A stretch of DNA of 64,000 nucleotides from Paracyclopina nana. Its lineage: Eukaryota; Arthropoda; Copepoda; Cyclopoida; Cyclopettidae. Where the stretch lies: the NCBI GenBank assembly GCA_019096065.1, contig JAGUCH010000001.1, forward strand, positions 15,500,001-15,564,000, given 5' to 3'. Shown piece after piece: positions 35,290 to 49,859 of this stretch (positions are counted from its first letter, which is position 1; every line of letters starts with the position of its first letter). Made by a program: the position numbers and the translations under genes. The notes under the pieces were generated by a model that was not told the origin of the DNA, made no database searches, and saw only the letters and a program-made list of their open reading frames with translations.

Positions 35290-35820
35290 TCTGCTTTGCA
35301 GTATGACCAAAAAACATTCGCGCTAAGTAAGGAAAGCCCGGCAAAAATGCAACGGCGATTTGCGACGCAAAACTCGGTTACCTTTTTCCGCCTGCTCGCG
35401 CTGTCGCCCGCCGCCCACAGGGCGGCTCGGTCCGGTTCATGTGTGATTAAAAGCGTTTTTGTGGATTGTTTTGCGACAGCTGACGAGGCCTCGTTACTTA
35501 CAAAGTTTGCGCTGCTTGCTTCGTGTCGGAATTTTTCTTTAATTCGCGATCGCAGCGCCATTCGCGGCCTGCAGAGAAAAACCGGCCGCGAACGGCCAAT
35601 GTGGAGTGAGACCTCGGAGAGGAAACATCACTTCCAATTTTTTCTCCCATCATCATCATCGTCTCTCCTCACTCACTTATTATAATTCCAGACCTATTTT
35701 CGCCCGAAAATTCCACCGTTTTTTTCGCTTTTCTGTCAATTAAGTGTGACTTGCAAAGTCAGCTGCTGGAGCGCCATCTGTTGACGTTAAAGTGCGTAAC
35801 GGAGCGTATTGAGACCTCAG
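35290..35820 (+). promoter_or_regulatory. Likely abrupt promoter and noncoding first exon
   Basis: A GC- and CpG-rich segment in otherwise AT-rich DNA, ending in CCTCAG followed by the consensus donor GTAAGT (35821). If spliced to the acceptor at 50899, the frame of the BTB exon meets an upstream TGA in this segment, so translation would start at the ATG at 50955. I see no strong TATA box. Transcription start and linkage to abrupt are inferred from position, strand, composition and donor quality. Overlapping open frames on both strands look like composition artefacts. Confidence 0.5.
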
Positions 35821-38800
35821 GTAAGTTCTTCAAAGTATTACCCAATTTTGGTCAATTTTGGAGATGACTTTTTCAAAGTTATTTTTTGGCTAGAATTTCG
35901 TCCATGTTTTAGCCCAGCTTTTTGCTTGATTTTTGCCAATTTAGCTGAGCAAAAATCATTCACAAAAATCCCTGTATTTACTCAGCTTCAGCCAAGTAAA
36001 CATAAGCAATAAAGCTAAGCAAGGTAAACATTAACTCTCGAGGGGAAGTGACACTGAGCAAAGCATTGAAATTGTTGATGCAATTTTAATCAATTGCTAA
36101 GTTGGCAAATCGCTCGCATATTTTGACGAGATCCCGGAATTTGACCCTTTTTTCAGCGCAAATGTTGGCCTCTGATCAATTTAACCCATGTTTTGTTCTT
36201 GATGACTTTTCACTGAGCAGCAGCTTGAAATTGGAAAACCAGCTTAACCACTCAGAAATCACATGATTGATCTGGTAAAAAATGTTGCGTGCTCAATTAA
36301 AGATTGTTACCTGGAATTATTGGCTTTTTTTGCCAAAGCCTGGCTACTTACGCCTTGTTTACCTTTTGCTCTCAGCATTTTGCGTCAAGCAAGTTTTAGG
36401 CAATTCTAAGCAGGGCAAAACTGAATCTCATTATGCCAACTTTTTAAGGAAGGGATTTCCCCGGGGTGGAAATTTGGTTTTAATTAAAATTCCTCGTGAT
36501 TTGTGTGTGCAAGCTTGGATGAGTGCACAAATTCGTCATCAAGATTTTGATTGGAGCAATTGCTCATATTCTAATATATGGGGGATTTCTCGAATGATTT
36601 ATGTGTCCCGTCAATTCCAGTAGCAGGAGCTTAATTTTAATGGGACTCCAAAGTGAAAGCAAGGAGAGAAAAAGTCATTGAACGTCGGAGCGGCTGCTAT
36701 CACATGCAGACATTCTAATTTCAATTTTTCATTAGTCATCCTTTTCGCCATCATATTGTTCAATTACTCCACTATTTAAAATGAGCTTTTCTGCGTCAAA
36801 GGCGCCTGCCAGTTTCGACGGGTTCAACGGTTTTTCGATTTGTATGCCAAAATGCTAAAAAGTGCTAAAAATTGGGGCTGGTAGGCAAGACCATTTTAAG
36901 GGTAAGGTGATTGACAAGCACTGTATGACTCAGCAATTTTTTTAGCCCATAGGTATTGAAAATTAGAAAACCTGTTGTTCATTTTATGTAAAAACCTTGT
37001 ATGGCCATTTGGGTCACATTTTTCTCATTTTGACCAACTTTCTACCACTTAGCATTGCTATATGGTACTATGTGTGATGTAGCGGCAATGGTGGTAGCTA
37101 GCAGTTGAAATTAATCAATATTTGCAATGAGTCATTCCAAAATTCAATTACTCCATCTTTTGTTTCGTCCCAGTTCAAATGCAAATTGTGCACACTGGGC
37201 GGAAGGATGCCAAGAATAAACATTGGCCAGTGTGTGTGCGGTTGCAAACTGCTTTTGCATTTTGTGTAGCAACGGAAATTATTCCCATTGACCCCCAAAA
37301 TTGAGTAATTGGAAAACTGAAACTGGAAATCAGATGTGCTACAATATGCTGCTACTTTTACGTCAATTCATTAGTCAGTCTGAGAAATTAGCACTGTGGG
37401 CAATTTGACATGAGAAAGCTAGAAAAAAGTACTCGCATGTCCTCATCCTTTGTTTGCTTTCAAAACAATTACACAGCATATTTTCCTGGTGGTGTGTGAA
37501 GCATTTCCGTAGGCATTTTCGCAAGCAAGTAAAGCAACATCTGTATTTCTTTTGATTTTATCAACATGTCCTGACATGAACATCAGCAATGCAGGGGTCA
37601 TTAGCAGCAACGACAGAATCTGTTAGTTGCCAGATTTTACAATTTGTTTGCATCCAACAGACTTACTAGGACGCATTAAACTGTTTTACCAGGGGAGGAG
37701 AAGGTGCTGCTAAGAAAATTGTGCTTGAAAAAATAACGATACGACCCATGTGTATCTTGAGAATGACTAGACTTGGGGTAGTCATGCATAGAATAACTAT
37801 TGCTCTTACTGACCTCAGAATGAGAAGTTATTAGCAACTTTTTTTGCCAAGCCTCACGAGTCATGCTCTATGGCCGATTTTTGTTCAGCCGCCGAGCCTA
37901 CGCTTTTTATGGCCATTTTTGTTGCAAAACACCTCATACGGTTCAGTCTATGATTGTAAACATTTCGTCTTAGGGGTGGCTCATAAATTTGAGTGCAAAC
38001 TGTGTCAATAAAGCGAGCTAATGAGGTGACTGCAAGGAATTTTTTGTCGCATTGATTGCATGCTTTTTCTGCTGCTGCAAATTGGCATGTTTTGTTCAGA
38101 GCATCATCATCATCGACTTGTTTTCATCAAAAATTGCTCTCTGCACTGCGACAGCACTTCTTTTATTGAGGAAAAACTTCATTTTTGTGAGCTGATGCTA
38201 CAATGCTCAAGAGCGTGAGAAAATCTGTCAAAAAGCTCTGCAAGTTGTTCTTCTTCTATTGCACACACTCTGGATCAAGAAAGTAGTATATCAGAGGAGC
38301 AGTTGACTTCAAGCAGAAAGCCCTATTAATAACTTTCATTAATGCTGTATTACATTCATACCAGAGTTTTTTCTGCTCTTTGGACATGGAAAGAAAATAT
38401 TTGGCACATGGCTTTTATACTAGGCCTCATGCACTTTTTGCAGTACCTTTAAGCTTTCACAAAGAAAATTGACCATCCCACAGGTATGTCACCTGTTCCA
38501 TGCTGTTAAAGAAGTGCACAAAATAGCCTAAGTATGCTTTGTGCTAAGGGAATAATCTCAATGAACAGCAAGGCCTAGTGTGTACTTTTTGCCTTAACTA
38601 CTTGATGTTTCAAGCTGGAAAGTCATTCAAAGCTTCATAATTTGTGCAGACAAGCGTTGGACAAGTACTTTAGGCACACACTCTCTGCAATTGTCCAACT
38701 GCTGTCCTTCATTTAAGGGTCTTCAAATAAGAAAGCAGAGAAATGTCAGCTGCTGTAGTAATGCTAGAAGCAGCAGCAGCAGCAGCTCTGTCAAATGTTG

Positions 38801-39056
38801 ATACAAGTTCATAAAATGCACGAAATGGGTTTGTCACCAAAAGCAAGCAGGAGGCATGGCCTTGCCCTTTTTCATGCTAAATGTTCACATTTTTAGAGCT
38901 AGTTTACAACTATGGCTGATTGCTTTCTAAACACGATACTCACAGTAGCAGTAGATCAAAGCCTGCTAGCTAGCTAGTGGCTTCTGCAAGAATTTTGCAA
39001 AGCAGCAGACCTAATTTTGCATTCTTTCCAATCTCATTTGTCTTTTTTTGCTACTA

Positions 39057-39074
39057 CTGCTGCTGCTGCTGCTG
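39057..39074 (+). repeat. CTG trinucleotide tract
   Basis: Six CTG units following CTACTA. A complementary-type CAG tract lies ~290 bp upstream at 38769-38786. Confidence 0.9.
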
Positions 39075-42000
39075 TTGTGTACAAAGTTTCCACTTACCAT
39101 GACCTTTCTTGAAACTAGAAAGCACCCTTGAAGCACTGTGGGAGGCTGTACAACTGAGCAGGCCTACTAATCCAGTTTTGTTCCTTGCTAAATGTCCCAC
39201 TGTGTGATGCAAAGTAATGTGACTCCTTTGAGCTGCTGCTGTGTAATTGAAGGCTTATTTTTTGCTGGCCATTGCAAATTTAGAAACTGCGCTCCTGAGA
39301 GTAGCTTTAAAAAGAGTGTAAATCATGTTAGCATCATGAGCTGCTTGGGTCAAGCGGGGTGCCGAAAAACTGACTTGGGCAATTCTTTGTGGTCAGATTA
39401 TTGCACCTATAAGGACAGTTAGTAAGTTTGACCCTAAAACAAGTTTTGCTATTCCTGAGTCAACCTTAAATTGTATTTAATGCCTCAAAGCTGTGGGATG
39501 CTCCATTTCACTTGTGGACATAGTGCCATGCGTTCTTTTTTACCAAGTCGGTTTTTCGACAGATAATGCAACCTGATACCCAGAGTCAAATAAATTGCTG
39601 TGACTCATGTGAGAGATGTAATGAAGGAAACGTGTACTACGCTGCTCTTTGTGTCTTTTTTACTTCTTGCTTGGGCCCAAGGCTTTCTAAATACCTCTAT
39701 GCTCCAAATATCTCTAATTTTCTCAGTGTGCTTTTTTGTCATTTACTTCTTTCACCTTACCTAGTCGCACCACTACTACTATATTACTTCATTAATCCTT
39801 TCCCCAGTTGCTACAATCTTACAAAGAAAGCATTTCGTGGTAAACAGTTCTGAGGGTGGATGTTGGAGCCCACAAATTACTAATAAGAAACTCTTGCTAA
39901 ACTAATCTCCAGAGCTGAGTAGGACAAAAAAGAGTCCTAATCATTGTTGTTGTTGTCAAAATTGTCCTTTGGGGAGGCAAAAGGCCATCTTGATGTATCA
40001 TGAGTAGTTGAAATAATCTAAACTAGTGGACTTTTTTGCTTGCAGCACTGCGGGGGCACACATCAAGCCCATTTAAAAAAGTACTAGGTAGCTGCGTTAC
40101 TGATGAAGAAGTTGATGAGAACATGAAAAATTGATGAGCTTTTGTTTGATTTTTTCCCCCATGTGAAATCGTAGCAGTCATTTTATGTGGCTTGTACATG
40201 AAAGCTTCTCGCTCACACACAGCTTTCATGTTGTTATATTTGTGCAACGTGCACAAATCTTCATGAAATGTGAACTTTTTCACAATGGCCTACTTGAATG
40301 ATTGCGCAGCAGTCGCATACACATGATGTCATTTGACTCTTGAAGCCTTGACTAACATCAGTAAATTATTGTCAAATAAGATTTCCGAAATCATCTCGTA
40401 ATTTTCATTACAGCCACTTGCTCAAACTGTCCCTGATGTATTTTGAACCTGATCATGTTGGACACACTTGTCTTACTTTCCTTTCTAATGTGTTGAGTTA
40501 GAGTTGACCTGGTGTGAGCGTAAAAGTGTAAACAAATTGTTCAGCCCTGTGGGCTAGATTCATCAATTTGAGGCTTCATTTCGGTGATACAAGCACCAAA
40601 GTTTCTCAGCTCCCACAAAAACGACTGAGCTGCCATTGCTGATTTGGCAAAAGCCCACCTCAATCACTGTGGTCTAGGTGAGATTTGTTTTTGCCTCACT
40701 TTTTCTCAGCTCAGATTAGCAAAGTTTCACTGTATGTGTACCACTGTGGCCTTTCAGACTATTATTCTCAATTTAGCCAGAAGATTGAAAAGTTTTTGCT
40801 TGTCCTAATTGTCATTGGTGCAACTTGTGGTCTTATTTTCTTAATATTCTTTCTGATTGCCAAGAGCCACGTGGTTGTCATTTTCCGGTCAGCTGATTGT
40901 TTGTAAACAAATGAGGGTATTTTATTTCGCGCAGTCCCATTAGGAGCTGAGAGATATCCTGAAGTCTTCTTGGAGGATAAAGTTAATGGCACACACAGTA
41001 AGGAATTACCCCTAGGCAAACATTGGGTATATGGCATATGAATTGAATGAAGTAATAGTCTGCCTTTCTCCCCTTTCCTTTATTAATGGCATATAATGTT
41101 TGATTGGTTGGTCTCAATCTAGGTTCTGATGATGGAGGAGATTTTTCTATAAATTTTTAAGTTGGCAATCAAAAGTTTCTTCAAATTCTGTGGGGAAATT
41201 CATTTCTTGCCTTTTGTCACGGTTTCATCTGGATTTAATCAAACTTGTTCTTCACCGGTTCGGCTCTTAAGTGTCAATCAGGCTGACAGCAACGCGTGAC
41301 GTTACCTTTGATTACTCAAACTTCTTCTGTGCTTTTATGCTCTCGCACACTCACAAAAAAACTCACTTAAAAATGCCACAAAATGGGTGGAACTCATTTC
41401 ACCATGGCTAGGGATGTTAGCAACATACCACAGTGAATATTGGCCTATCTTCCTATAAAAATGCACTTTCAACAATTATATTGGATTGCTTCATTATCCT
41501 CATTATACAATAAAAGCATAGTTACATTTACCCTTATGAAATATGATCATCTTGGTTTAGAGTGGCAGTAGACACAAACTTTTTTGTGGTAGTTTAAGGT
41601 GTTAGCATCATCCCCCAGTTTTAAATCATAATTGGATGAGCTTCTTGAAAGAATCATGAGACAAAGGAAGCCACAAAAAACAACCTGTGAGCAGTTTTTA
41701 ATAATTGTAGGCTGGATTTATTAGGAGTACGCTAAAATGAAAGTTGCCTCATTCGTATGCAATTCCAGGCACATTTTTACTATTGTATTAGTAATGTAAT
41801 CTAGTGCAGAAATCAAAATGTATGTCTTCAGCATGTTGAAAAATAAGCCAGGTCATATTTTGAAACATGATCCTTAGTTACACACTCTAATTCACTATAT
41901 ACTACTGCCACCACTAAACAGTATAACCTCTCTATAAAAATAATTTAAATACTTAATAAGTCATCTATTGTTTCTGCACCCTAATTGCACATTGTCCAAA

Positions 42001-45000
42001 ATATCTATTTTCATCCTACGCAAGAAATGTTGGGAGAGCAGCTCAACAGCTACTCAAGTGTGCTCTAATGCAACCGTCAAAAAAATCCAGTCTTTATGCC
42101 CACAAAAATGGGGCCAGGTTTTCTTCATACATGAGATGATGATGAGAGGCTCACAATGACTCTAACTGAAAATGTCCATTATATTGAACAAATCCCCTCA
42201 AAAAATCTTCTGACAGCTTTGGAAATATTTTTTCTTTTTGCATCGCTGAGTGTCTCAAAAATTAAGGAGCACATTTAAAACTAAATCACCATTAAAATAC
42301 TGCAGATCAAACCTTTACAAAGTTCTCTTTTTTTCACGTTCAGCTGTGCAAATTAATTTTATTTTATTGCTCACACACTGGCAATGATTTTGTCGTTTGA
42401 GCAAAATTGTTGGTACGTAACGCAGATTTGCTGGCTTTGTACATAGTAGAATATCTTTTGCAAAGCTTGATTATTTCTCCAGTTTGTTGCGAACCAGCTT
42501 TAAGATTGAGGCCTCTATTCATCGCCTATCACCAGTTTTTCATGTAGTCTGCTGTTGCAAAAAAGTGCAAGTATCCCTTTTATTTTTGCCACTGCACTGC
42601 AGGATGCGGAGAGTCTGCCAGCTATTGCAGTATACCATAAGAAATGGTCGTTTTCTGCAATCACACTGAGGCAATTGAACCATCAAAGCAAATTGAATGC
42701 TTAGTTGTCATGCGCAAAATTATCAGTTTAGACAGCGAATCTTTGAAGGTTAAGCCCACAAGGGAATACTAATGTAAATGCAAAAAAGCTTCAAGTGACA
42801 TTAAAACCTGATTTATTTATCCTTATTCACCTTGGAAGAGCGTGTTGAAGCGGCTCCAGTCGTTGAAAATCCCCATTTTCCAGGGAGGGCTTTTAGCTGC
42901 TGCGAAATCCCACAGTGGCTCAGAGTTGCAAAAAGTATACAGAAATATTTTCGTTAGTCCTTAGCACAGGAGTACTGAAGTAGTATTTCTTTTGACTGGG
43001 CATGCGGAACAACATGTTGAGTAAAAGGCTCTGAAGTAGTAAACCAAAGTCGAAGCTTACTTGAAAACTTCTTTGCTTGCCAAAAGTTTGCTGCTGCCTT
43101 TCATGTCGAGCTGTACTTGTTTTCTGTTTGTTATAGGCTCTTCTCCGTGTATCTTACGGATGAACGAATCGCTTTGATTTCCAAATCAAAAGAAAACTTC
43201 CCCCTTTTTGCTGTATTTACCAGTTTTTCGGCCATGTTGCATTGTTGTTTATTGTCCCTATCCATGCAAGTTAGCAAGTTATTTGGCCAACTTTTCAAAC
43301 AGAATATGAGTTTATACGGGCATCTTTTGATATTAAAAGCCATCTTTTGACAGCTGCAAGAATGATATCGGCACAGTAGGCCTTGATTCCCCAACTAAGA
43401 TCCAAGTTAACAGGGTACTTTTCACCTATGGTTTTCCCCATTGTGTGTATTTGCACTTGATTTATGAGTCCTTTTCTTGTTTTCAGGTAAGAAAATCAGC
43501 ATGATGATGATTCTCAGCCGGTTTTTAGATCAGATCAACCTTTATTTAGCAAAAGCCGAAGAAAAAGAAAATGACTTGACCTACTTACGTTCAGCTTCTT
43601 TTTTGCCTCAAAATTATGTACTGCTTATTAGGGTACCCACACACTCAAAAAAAAATATGTCAGATACTTCTACTTGGAAAACAGCTCAAAAGTAAACAAA
43701 GGCATTTTTGAGTTTGATGAGCAAGTGAAGTTTTGAGGACTTTTGTCCTTGATAGGGAAAAATTCAAAGAATTTGGCATATGATAGATGTCCAGATTCAG
43801 ATGATGATTACCTGGTAAAAAGAGTGACATTATTGTGTCACCTTTAGCAGCTAGGGTGGCCCACTTTTTGGTGGTAAGAATTCCAAAAATTGTGTATAAT
43901 TATCACAACCTGGGGCCATGCTTCATAACATGGTATATATGCTAATGAAAAAATTTCAGACAAAATGCTTCAATGCCTCTTTGATTGAAACCGGATTGCT
44001 TAGCCTGCTGCTCATCCGGCTGCAAAAACCACAATAAGCAATAAGACATCTTTTTTTCTTTATTATATTCTGATGTATGCACTTTTAATGACACTAGTCA
44101 TCTGTTGTTCTCTTGAATCATTAACCATAATTAGCCTTTATCCACAACGCAAACATTTTTCAATAAGAATTGTGCTGCAAGTAATCTATGCCATGAAAAC
44201 TAGTGTTCGCTGTGTACATAGTCTCAGTTTTGTCCACGTGGTCGTGTTATTGTTTTTGCTTGATTTGCGTTAATTTTACGTGCCAAAAGGCATTAGGAAT
44301 GCGCTGAAGTTCGTGTATGTTGCTAAGTGCTATAGATGGTTGTCGCCTTAAATTAAATTAAAAGAATGGTTTTTAAACTTGAATTGTTATCTTTTAAATG
44401 TTGAATTATGCGAAGCAAGTTTGGCCAAGTTGCTAAAAGTATCAATTCCACTATCCGCGCTAAGTGTGAACCGGCTCAAAAGTGCTATCATTTATTTAGA
44501 AAACATTTTCACACTTGACAAGAGTGGTAATTAAGATACAATTATCAACTTTTCCCAGCTTGCCGCCTGCTTCCATTAGTTTTTATAAAATAAAGCAATT
44601 CAAATTATTTTAAATCACATTTATTTGCTCACAAATAATACAAAAAATAATAATAATAAGTAAAGAAAATTAGCCTACAATAACAAACACCACGTGGGTC
44701 AAACTCAGCTGTTGTATTGATTCATAGCTAGTTTTCGTGCGTAATATTATTCTAGATACAACTCAAATTGATAAGAATTTTTTTCTCCTTGAGCTGCATG
44801 CGTTGCTTGGTGGTAATTTCCAATCAAGCAAGAAATTTCTTTTTCTTAGCTTGCCTACAGGGCCTAAGGCATCATTGGAATCTCTGCCAAAATACATGAC
44901 CATCTTAATGATGAATTGAAGCAGGAATTTTGAGGTTCAACGATCTTCTTAGCCAAAAGCATCATCTTGTTGCAGTTGCAGCATGCTATGCAGCAGGTAT

Positions 45001-47246
45001 TAACTGCGATTACTGGCTCAGTTTACCGCAAAACCAAATGAATTTTTTCAAAATTGTACTAATCAGCCATTGTAACCGTTTGTACTGCACCAAAATAATA
45101 TGCCAGCCATTTTACCACAAATATATAGAGTAATAGTCCAAAATGGCACATTTTTGGAGGGAAACGGAGGCATTTTCTAAAAATGCCCTAGTTATGCCAT
45201 GAAAAACGTATCCCGTGGGTGCCTTCAATTGAGGCTTGCTCAATTGTGTTCGACTTTAGATCTTAATCTTGGTTGGAGATATTTTGTAGCAACTATATCT
45301 GGTGGGGGATCCTTACTTTGCATATATTTTCCATATCACAGAATTCTGTGAAATATTTTACCTGAATTGCAGCAGTCGAGTCATTAACAAAGATATCTGG
45401 CTGACAGGCTAATAATTGATGTTCAACTTTTTCTCATATACATTGCAAATATTCTCCAAAAATGGAGTTTTATTAGCGAAGCAAAAAGTTATTATTCAAC
45501 ACATCCATTACAACGTAAAGACAGATTTGGATGCAATTAAACCAGCCAAAATCTGTCTCGTTTTATACTATGTGTAACAGCAACTTTTTTTCTGTCAAAA
45601 TTATATAACGGCCTAGGTCTGGAAGTTGCAGCAGCTTCGCTCCAAAAAATGTGATCTAATCAGGTTCAATGAATATGTCTTAAATTAGCCAATTTTCTCG
45701 TGCACACAGCCGACCACCACAATTTCACAGCTGGAATTGAATTAGTGCTTGGTTTTATGCAATTGCGTGGCAAATTATTGCCGGCATTTCACTTAGAAAA
45801 AAACTGCAAAATTGGCGAATATCATGAATGCAGCAGCTACTTTTGAGACGTTTGTACAATTCTAGTGTCGTTAAATCTTTAGCACACTGGTATGGAAATG
45901 CACATAAAATCCAACTTCAGTGCTCAGATTTTGGAAAGTAGTGTTCCCAGTGTGGCGTTTTGCGTGCTTACTTTATTTGCACACATATACTATATATAAA
46001 GCGGGCAATTCGAGCATGCGAAAAAGTGCAAAAAATCTTTATTATTTGCCATTCCACAATTAACAAATTACACCAATTTTTCACGGCTTCCTCAAACTGA
46101 AGAAATTTGCAGACTAAAATTGTAATTTGCGAGCCAAGAAAAAAATATGGATTATTCGAGCGGGACGGACCTTCGCTCATTTGACGCTCCGCTCCCATTT
46201 TTACTTTTGGACTCATTTCTATTATTTGTTCCTTTGACTTCGGCTGTACATTTTTCGTGTAAAGAGCTGCGTGTAATTAATTGTTTTTTGTAATACGATC
46301 TGGCTTCACGCAATATTTCTTAGTCTCACTTAAAGCAGTCCCTCAAGACCCACAAATTGGCAGCAAATAAGTCCGAAATGTCAACACTTTTCCCGAAAAA
46401 TGTCGTCACCTCTGAAAATTTCGGCAAGCATTGACAACAAACAAAGATATGACCCCAATTCAAGCTTTGTTCCAAAGAGCTTGAATTGAGTTTCATAAAG
46501 GAGCCGACATTTTTCTCGAAAAAAGCCAAAAGATTAAAATCCACTTCATGCTACTCAAATTACTGATGCATACAGTATGTGCGTAGAACGTATTTAAAGT
46601 TGGAATTGCTCCTTCTGGTTTTCAGTTTTTAATTCCTCTCAAAATGCATTTGTTGTTGTTGAGGAATTACGGTAAATGAAAAATCCCCCAAACGCGTACG
46701 TCTGCCGTTGCTCATTCTTGAGGATCACATTTCATGGGACCATAAAAGTCTTGCGCACAAAATGACAATTTGTAAAGTTCTTGCCTCAAATATTGCCATT
46801 TTGTTGCTGCTCCCACAAGAATTTTGCTGTAAATTATAGTCTAGAGGAGTGACACATCTTTTTTATTTATTTTTGGAAGACTGAAAAAGGTTATTTTTCT
46901 AAATTCTGGAGATGGAATTAAAAAGTAAGTTAGCCACTTTCAGGTCCATCATAATAAAATGTAATGTCCCTTTTTGGGCTGATTTTCAACCTTTTTATTG
47001 GCCCGGATTGCAAGTGATTGATTGAGATCCGACGTCGGTTCAGAACCCATTAAAATAAAATGCATCATGACCTGAATTTGTGTGACTACACTCACTTTAA
47101 CGACATTTCTCAAGAGAGAAAAAATAATGGTACAATTGAGCCCGAAACGACCGTTAGATGGCGCTACCCGATAAAACCTAGGAAAACTTTCTAATGGACA
47201 ATTCATTTTTGGCAATTCTTCAGTTGGTCAGCTTACTTTATAGCTC

Positions 47247-49859
47247 ATCAGCTGTTTGTTATGAAATGCATCAAAATGGAGTCATTTTCACTGCCCACAC
47301 TCACCTCAAATGATGATGATGGTTTTTTTGCCTCGGACTTTAATGTGTCATTGCCAATTGGAGAGTGAGTAGGTTTTTAAGTTGAATCCGGTCATACCAC
47401 ATATTTTCGAAACTGATGCTAGATATGCTACTTTTTCACATTCCTCGTGTACTAAGCAAGTCTTGTCAACAAACAGCTGACATTCAATGCTTGTGAGGCC
47501 AGTGGTGTAAACAAACAGCTGACAGTCAGCTGATGCATAGTAGTAAAGTTGCTAAGCCACCCTCGAGCCATTTGCATTCTTGGACATTCCAATTTTTATG
47601 TGATACACAACACAGAGAAAGAGAGAGAGGTGCAATTTTGTCGTTACCCTCATTTTCTTGAGGAGCATTTCTGCCTTCTGGCGGAATCTCGCCCCTAAAA
47701 ATGGACATAAATCAAAATTGGAACCGAAAAACTTGTTCAATTGCACTGGCTATTTTTTCGGATCGCTTTTGATCATTATTGCCATGATTAGCAGCTAGCG
47801 CACTGTTAAACCGCAAAAATCACTGGCATAAAACGCAATTTTGGTTGGCTGGTGGCCAAATAGAATGCAAATACTCCGAAAACAAGAATCAACCATTATT
47901 TTGCGACACTCTTTGATGCACAGAAGGGAATAAGCGCGGGCAAAAAGAACCTTAAAATTGTTATTTGCCTATGGAGTTGTCATGTCCAATTTTGGGTCAG
48001 CTGAAGTCTGACGTCTCCAATTGTGGTTTGTTAATCTGACCCTTTAAATTGGCATCTCCTCCGCTCGGCCCAGTGTGCATTGCTGATCGTAAAAATGGTC
48101 GTATATCTTTTTGCGGACTGGCTTGACTTTTAGGCATTTTATGCCCCTGCCTCTCACACCCTTGGCCACTTTTTTGGTCTCTTATTTGATGATAATACCA
48201 GATTCCGCTACAAAGTGACCCAAAATAATTGGAATCCACATAAAGACAATGATCTCACTTTTTTCCCAATCTGGTCTTGCAATCTTGCGACCAGTTTTGC
48301 CAGATCATTGAAATTAAATGGCCTTTTTTTGGATCGGCTGCAACTCCACTATGTGTCTGACTTTTCATTGAAAAAAATGGGTATAATCATCACCTGACTT
48401 CACTTGATTTTGAGCACCAAAAACTGTTGACCAACTCTGCTTTTTGGGAAACTGCTGATTCATCTAGGCCCAGTAAGGTGGCAAAATTGTTTGGTCACCC
48501 TGTACAAACCCTCTTCTTGTAGCTGTTGAATTTTGTTGTAAACCACAATGGCCTGAGTCTTTTTTTGCGCCGCTCGCGGATTGTCCAAATATGTCAACCC
48601 ACCCTACTACTATTGCTAGATGGCAATAAAGTAGATTCTGTGGAATTCATTAATTCGCGCCAACTTTGGAGACTTTTATGAGAAGAGCTGGCTACTCAAG
48701 ATGCTCCAAGAGTAGCAGCGCGCTGAAAGAAAACTTGATACTAATCATTAACTTCAAGCAGTAAAAAGGTTCCAAACTTTCTTGGCACCTCTCAATGTTC
48801 CTCCATTCCTAGGAAGCAATTATTGCTCTTTTTATGCCCATGGAAAATGAAGCTTGGCCTGCTTTGACCCACGTTGTTTTAACCATGGCATCAGCTGTTT
48901 GTTTACCCACGTTGTTTTAACCATTACGTCAGCTGTTTGTTTGCCCACGTGGTCTGTCGTTATTTACATGGAATGTAAAATTGCTGAAATCAGCTTTTTG
49001 CCCTGTTTATGATAGTCTTGTGAAATGAAGATTTCAAAAGTCGCCTGTGTAGCATTATCTCCTTTTTTTACCACGTAGATTTGCAGCTGGATGAAAAATG
49101 GGATCATGGAAAAGGTCTTTGTTCCAGTTTTTAGCTGTGAAAGGATGAAGAAAGGCTTAAAATCCATCCCCTAAATTAGCACTTCTGCTGAAACGAATGA
49201 GAAAGCACTCTTAGCACACTGGGCGCCAAAGTTGGTTAAAAAGCCTTATGTTACATTAAAAAACCTCTTTCTATGCTGACATATTGGATGAGTTTTGACG
49301 TGCGTTTAACCCTGGGTGATGAAGGAAATGGCGGGAAAAAGTTATATCATTTATGTAAACAAATGAATAATGGCTGATTGTCATCATCTAACTGCTGAGT
49401 CATGCCAAATTAATAGCATTTTTAAAAGCTTTCATGGTTTTCTGTAATTAGTGAGTTGAAATGGCTTTTAGAGAGATCTGTTGACAAAAATTAGCTGATG
49501 AACACTGAATGATAATTATAAAATAGCGAGGAAAAGACTTTTGCATTATAATTATCTACCTCTTCTCCTATAGTGGATGTTTAGGCAGCATGCTAAATTA
49601 TGTTTGCACAAAATTGCTCATGAAAGCAGCACATCTGATGATGAAAGCACTTACCACACGTGAATTAAGCTGGATTATCCAAGCTATAAATGGATGTCAG
49701 CTAAATGTGCACTAAAATTACTCTTTTTATACTTGACAGCAGCCTAGAAAAATGGGAAACTGTCATTTTAGCACTTTTTTAACCTGGTATCCTCTGCTAT
49801 ATAGTTAGGAAAAAAGTGTCAGCTGACCCATGAAAAGCAACGGTAAACAAACAGCTGAC
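47247..49859. promoter_or_regulatory. Cluster of forkhead/E-box composite motifs
   Basis: GTAAACAAACAGCTGAC or a one- or two-base variant occurs at 47465-47481, 47507-47523 and 49843-49859 (plus strand) and at about 48890-48906 and 48929-48945 (minus strand), with a weaker copy at 47247-47261. GTAAACA is a forkhead-type site and CAGCTG an E-box for bHLH factors. The fixed spacing suggests either a composite enhancer element or fragments of a dispersed repeat. Confidence 0.45.
48867..48942 (+). repeat. 38-bp tandem duplication containing the composite motif
   Basis: Two copies of a 38-bp unit starting ACCCACGTTGTTTTAACCAT and ending CAGCTGTTTGTTT, differing at four or so positions, followed by the start of a third copy (CCCACGTGG at 48944-48952). 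Confidence 0.9.

Noticed and set aside
35262-35685. Overlapping open frames of 99 and 137 codons
   Set aside because: They arise in a CpG-rich stretch poor in stop codons; no domain, and the region looks like promoter and 5' UTR.
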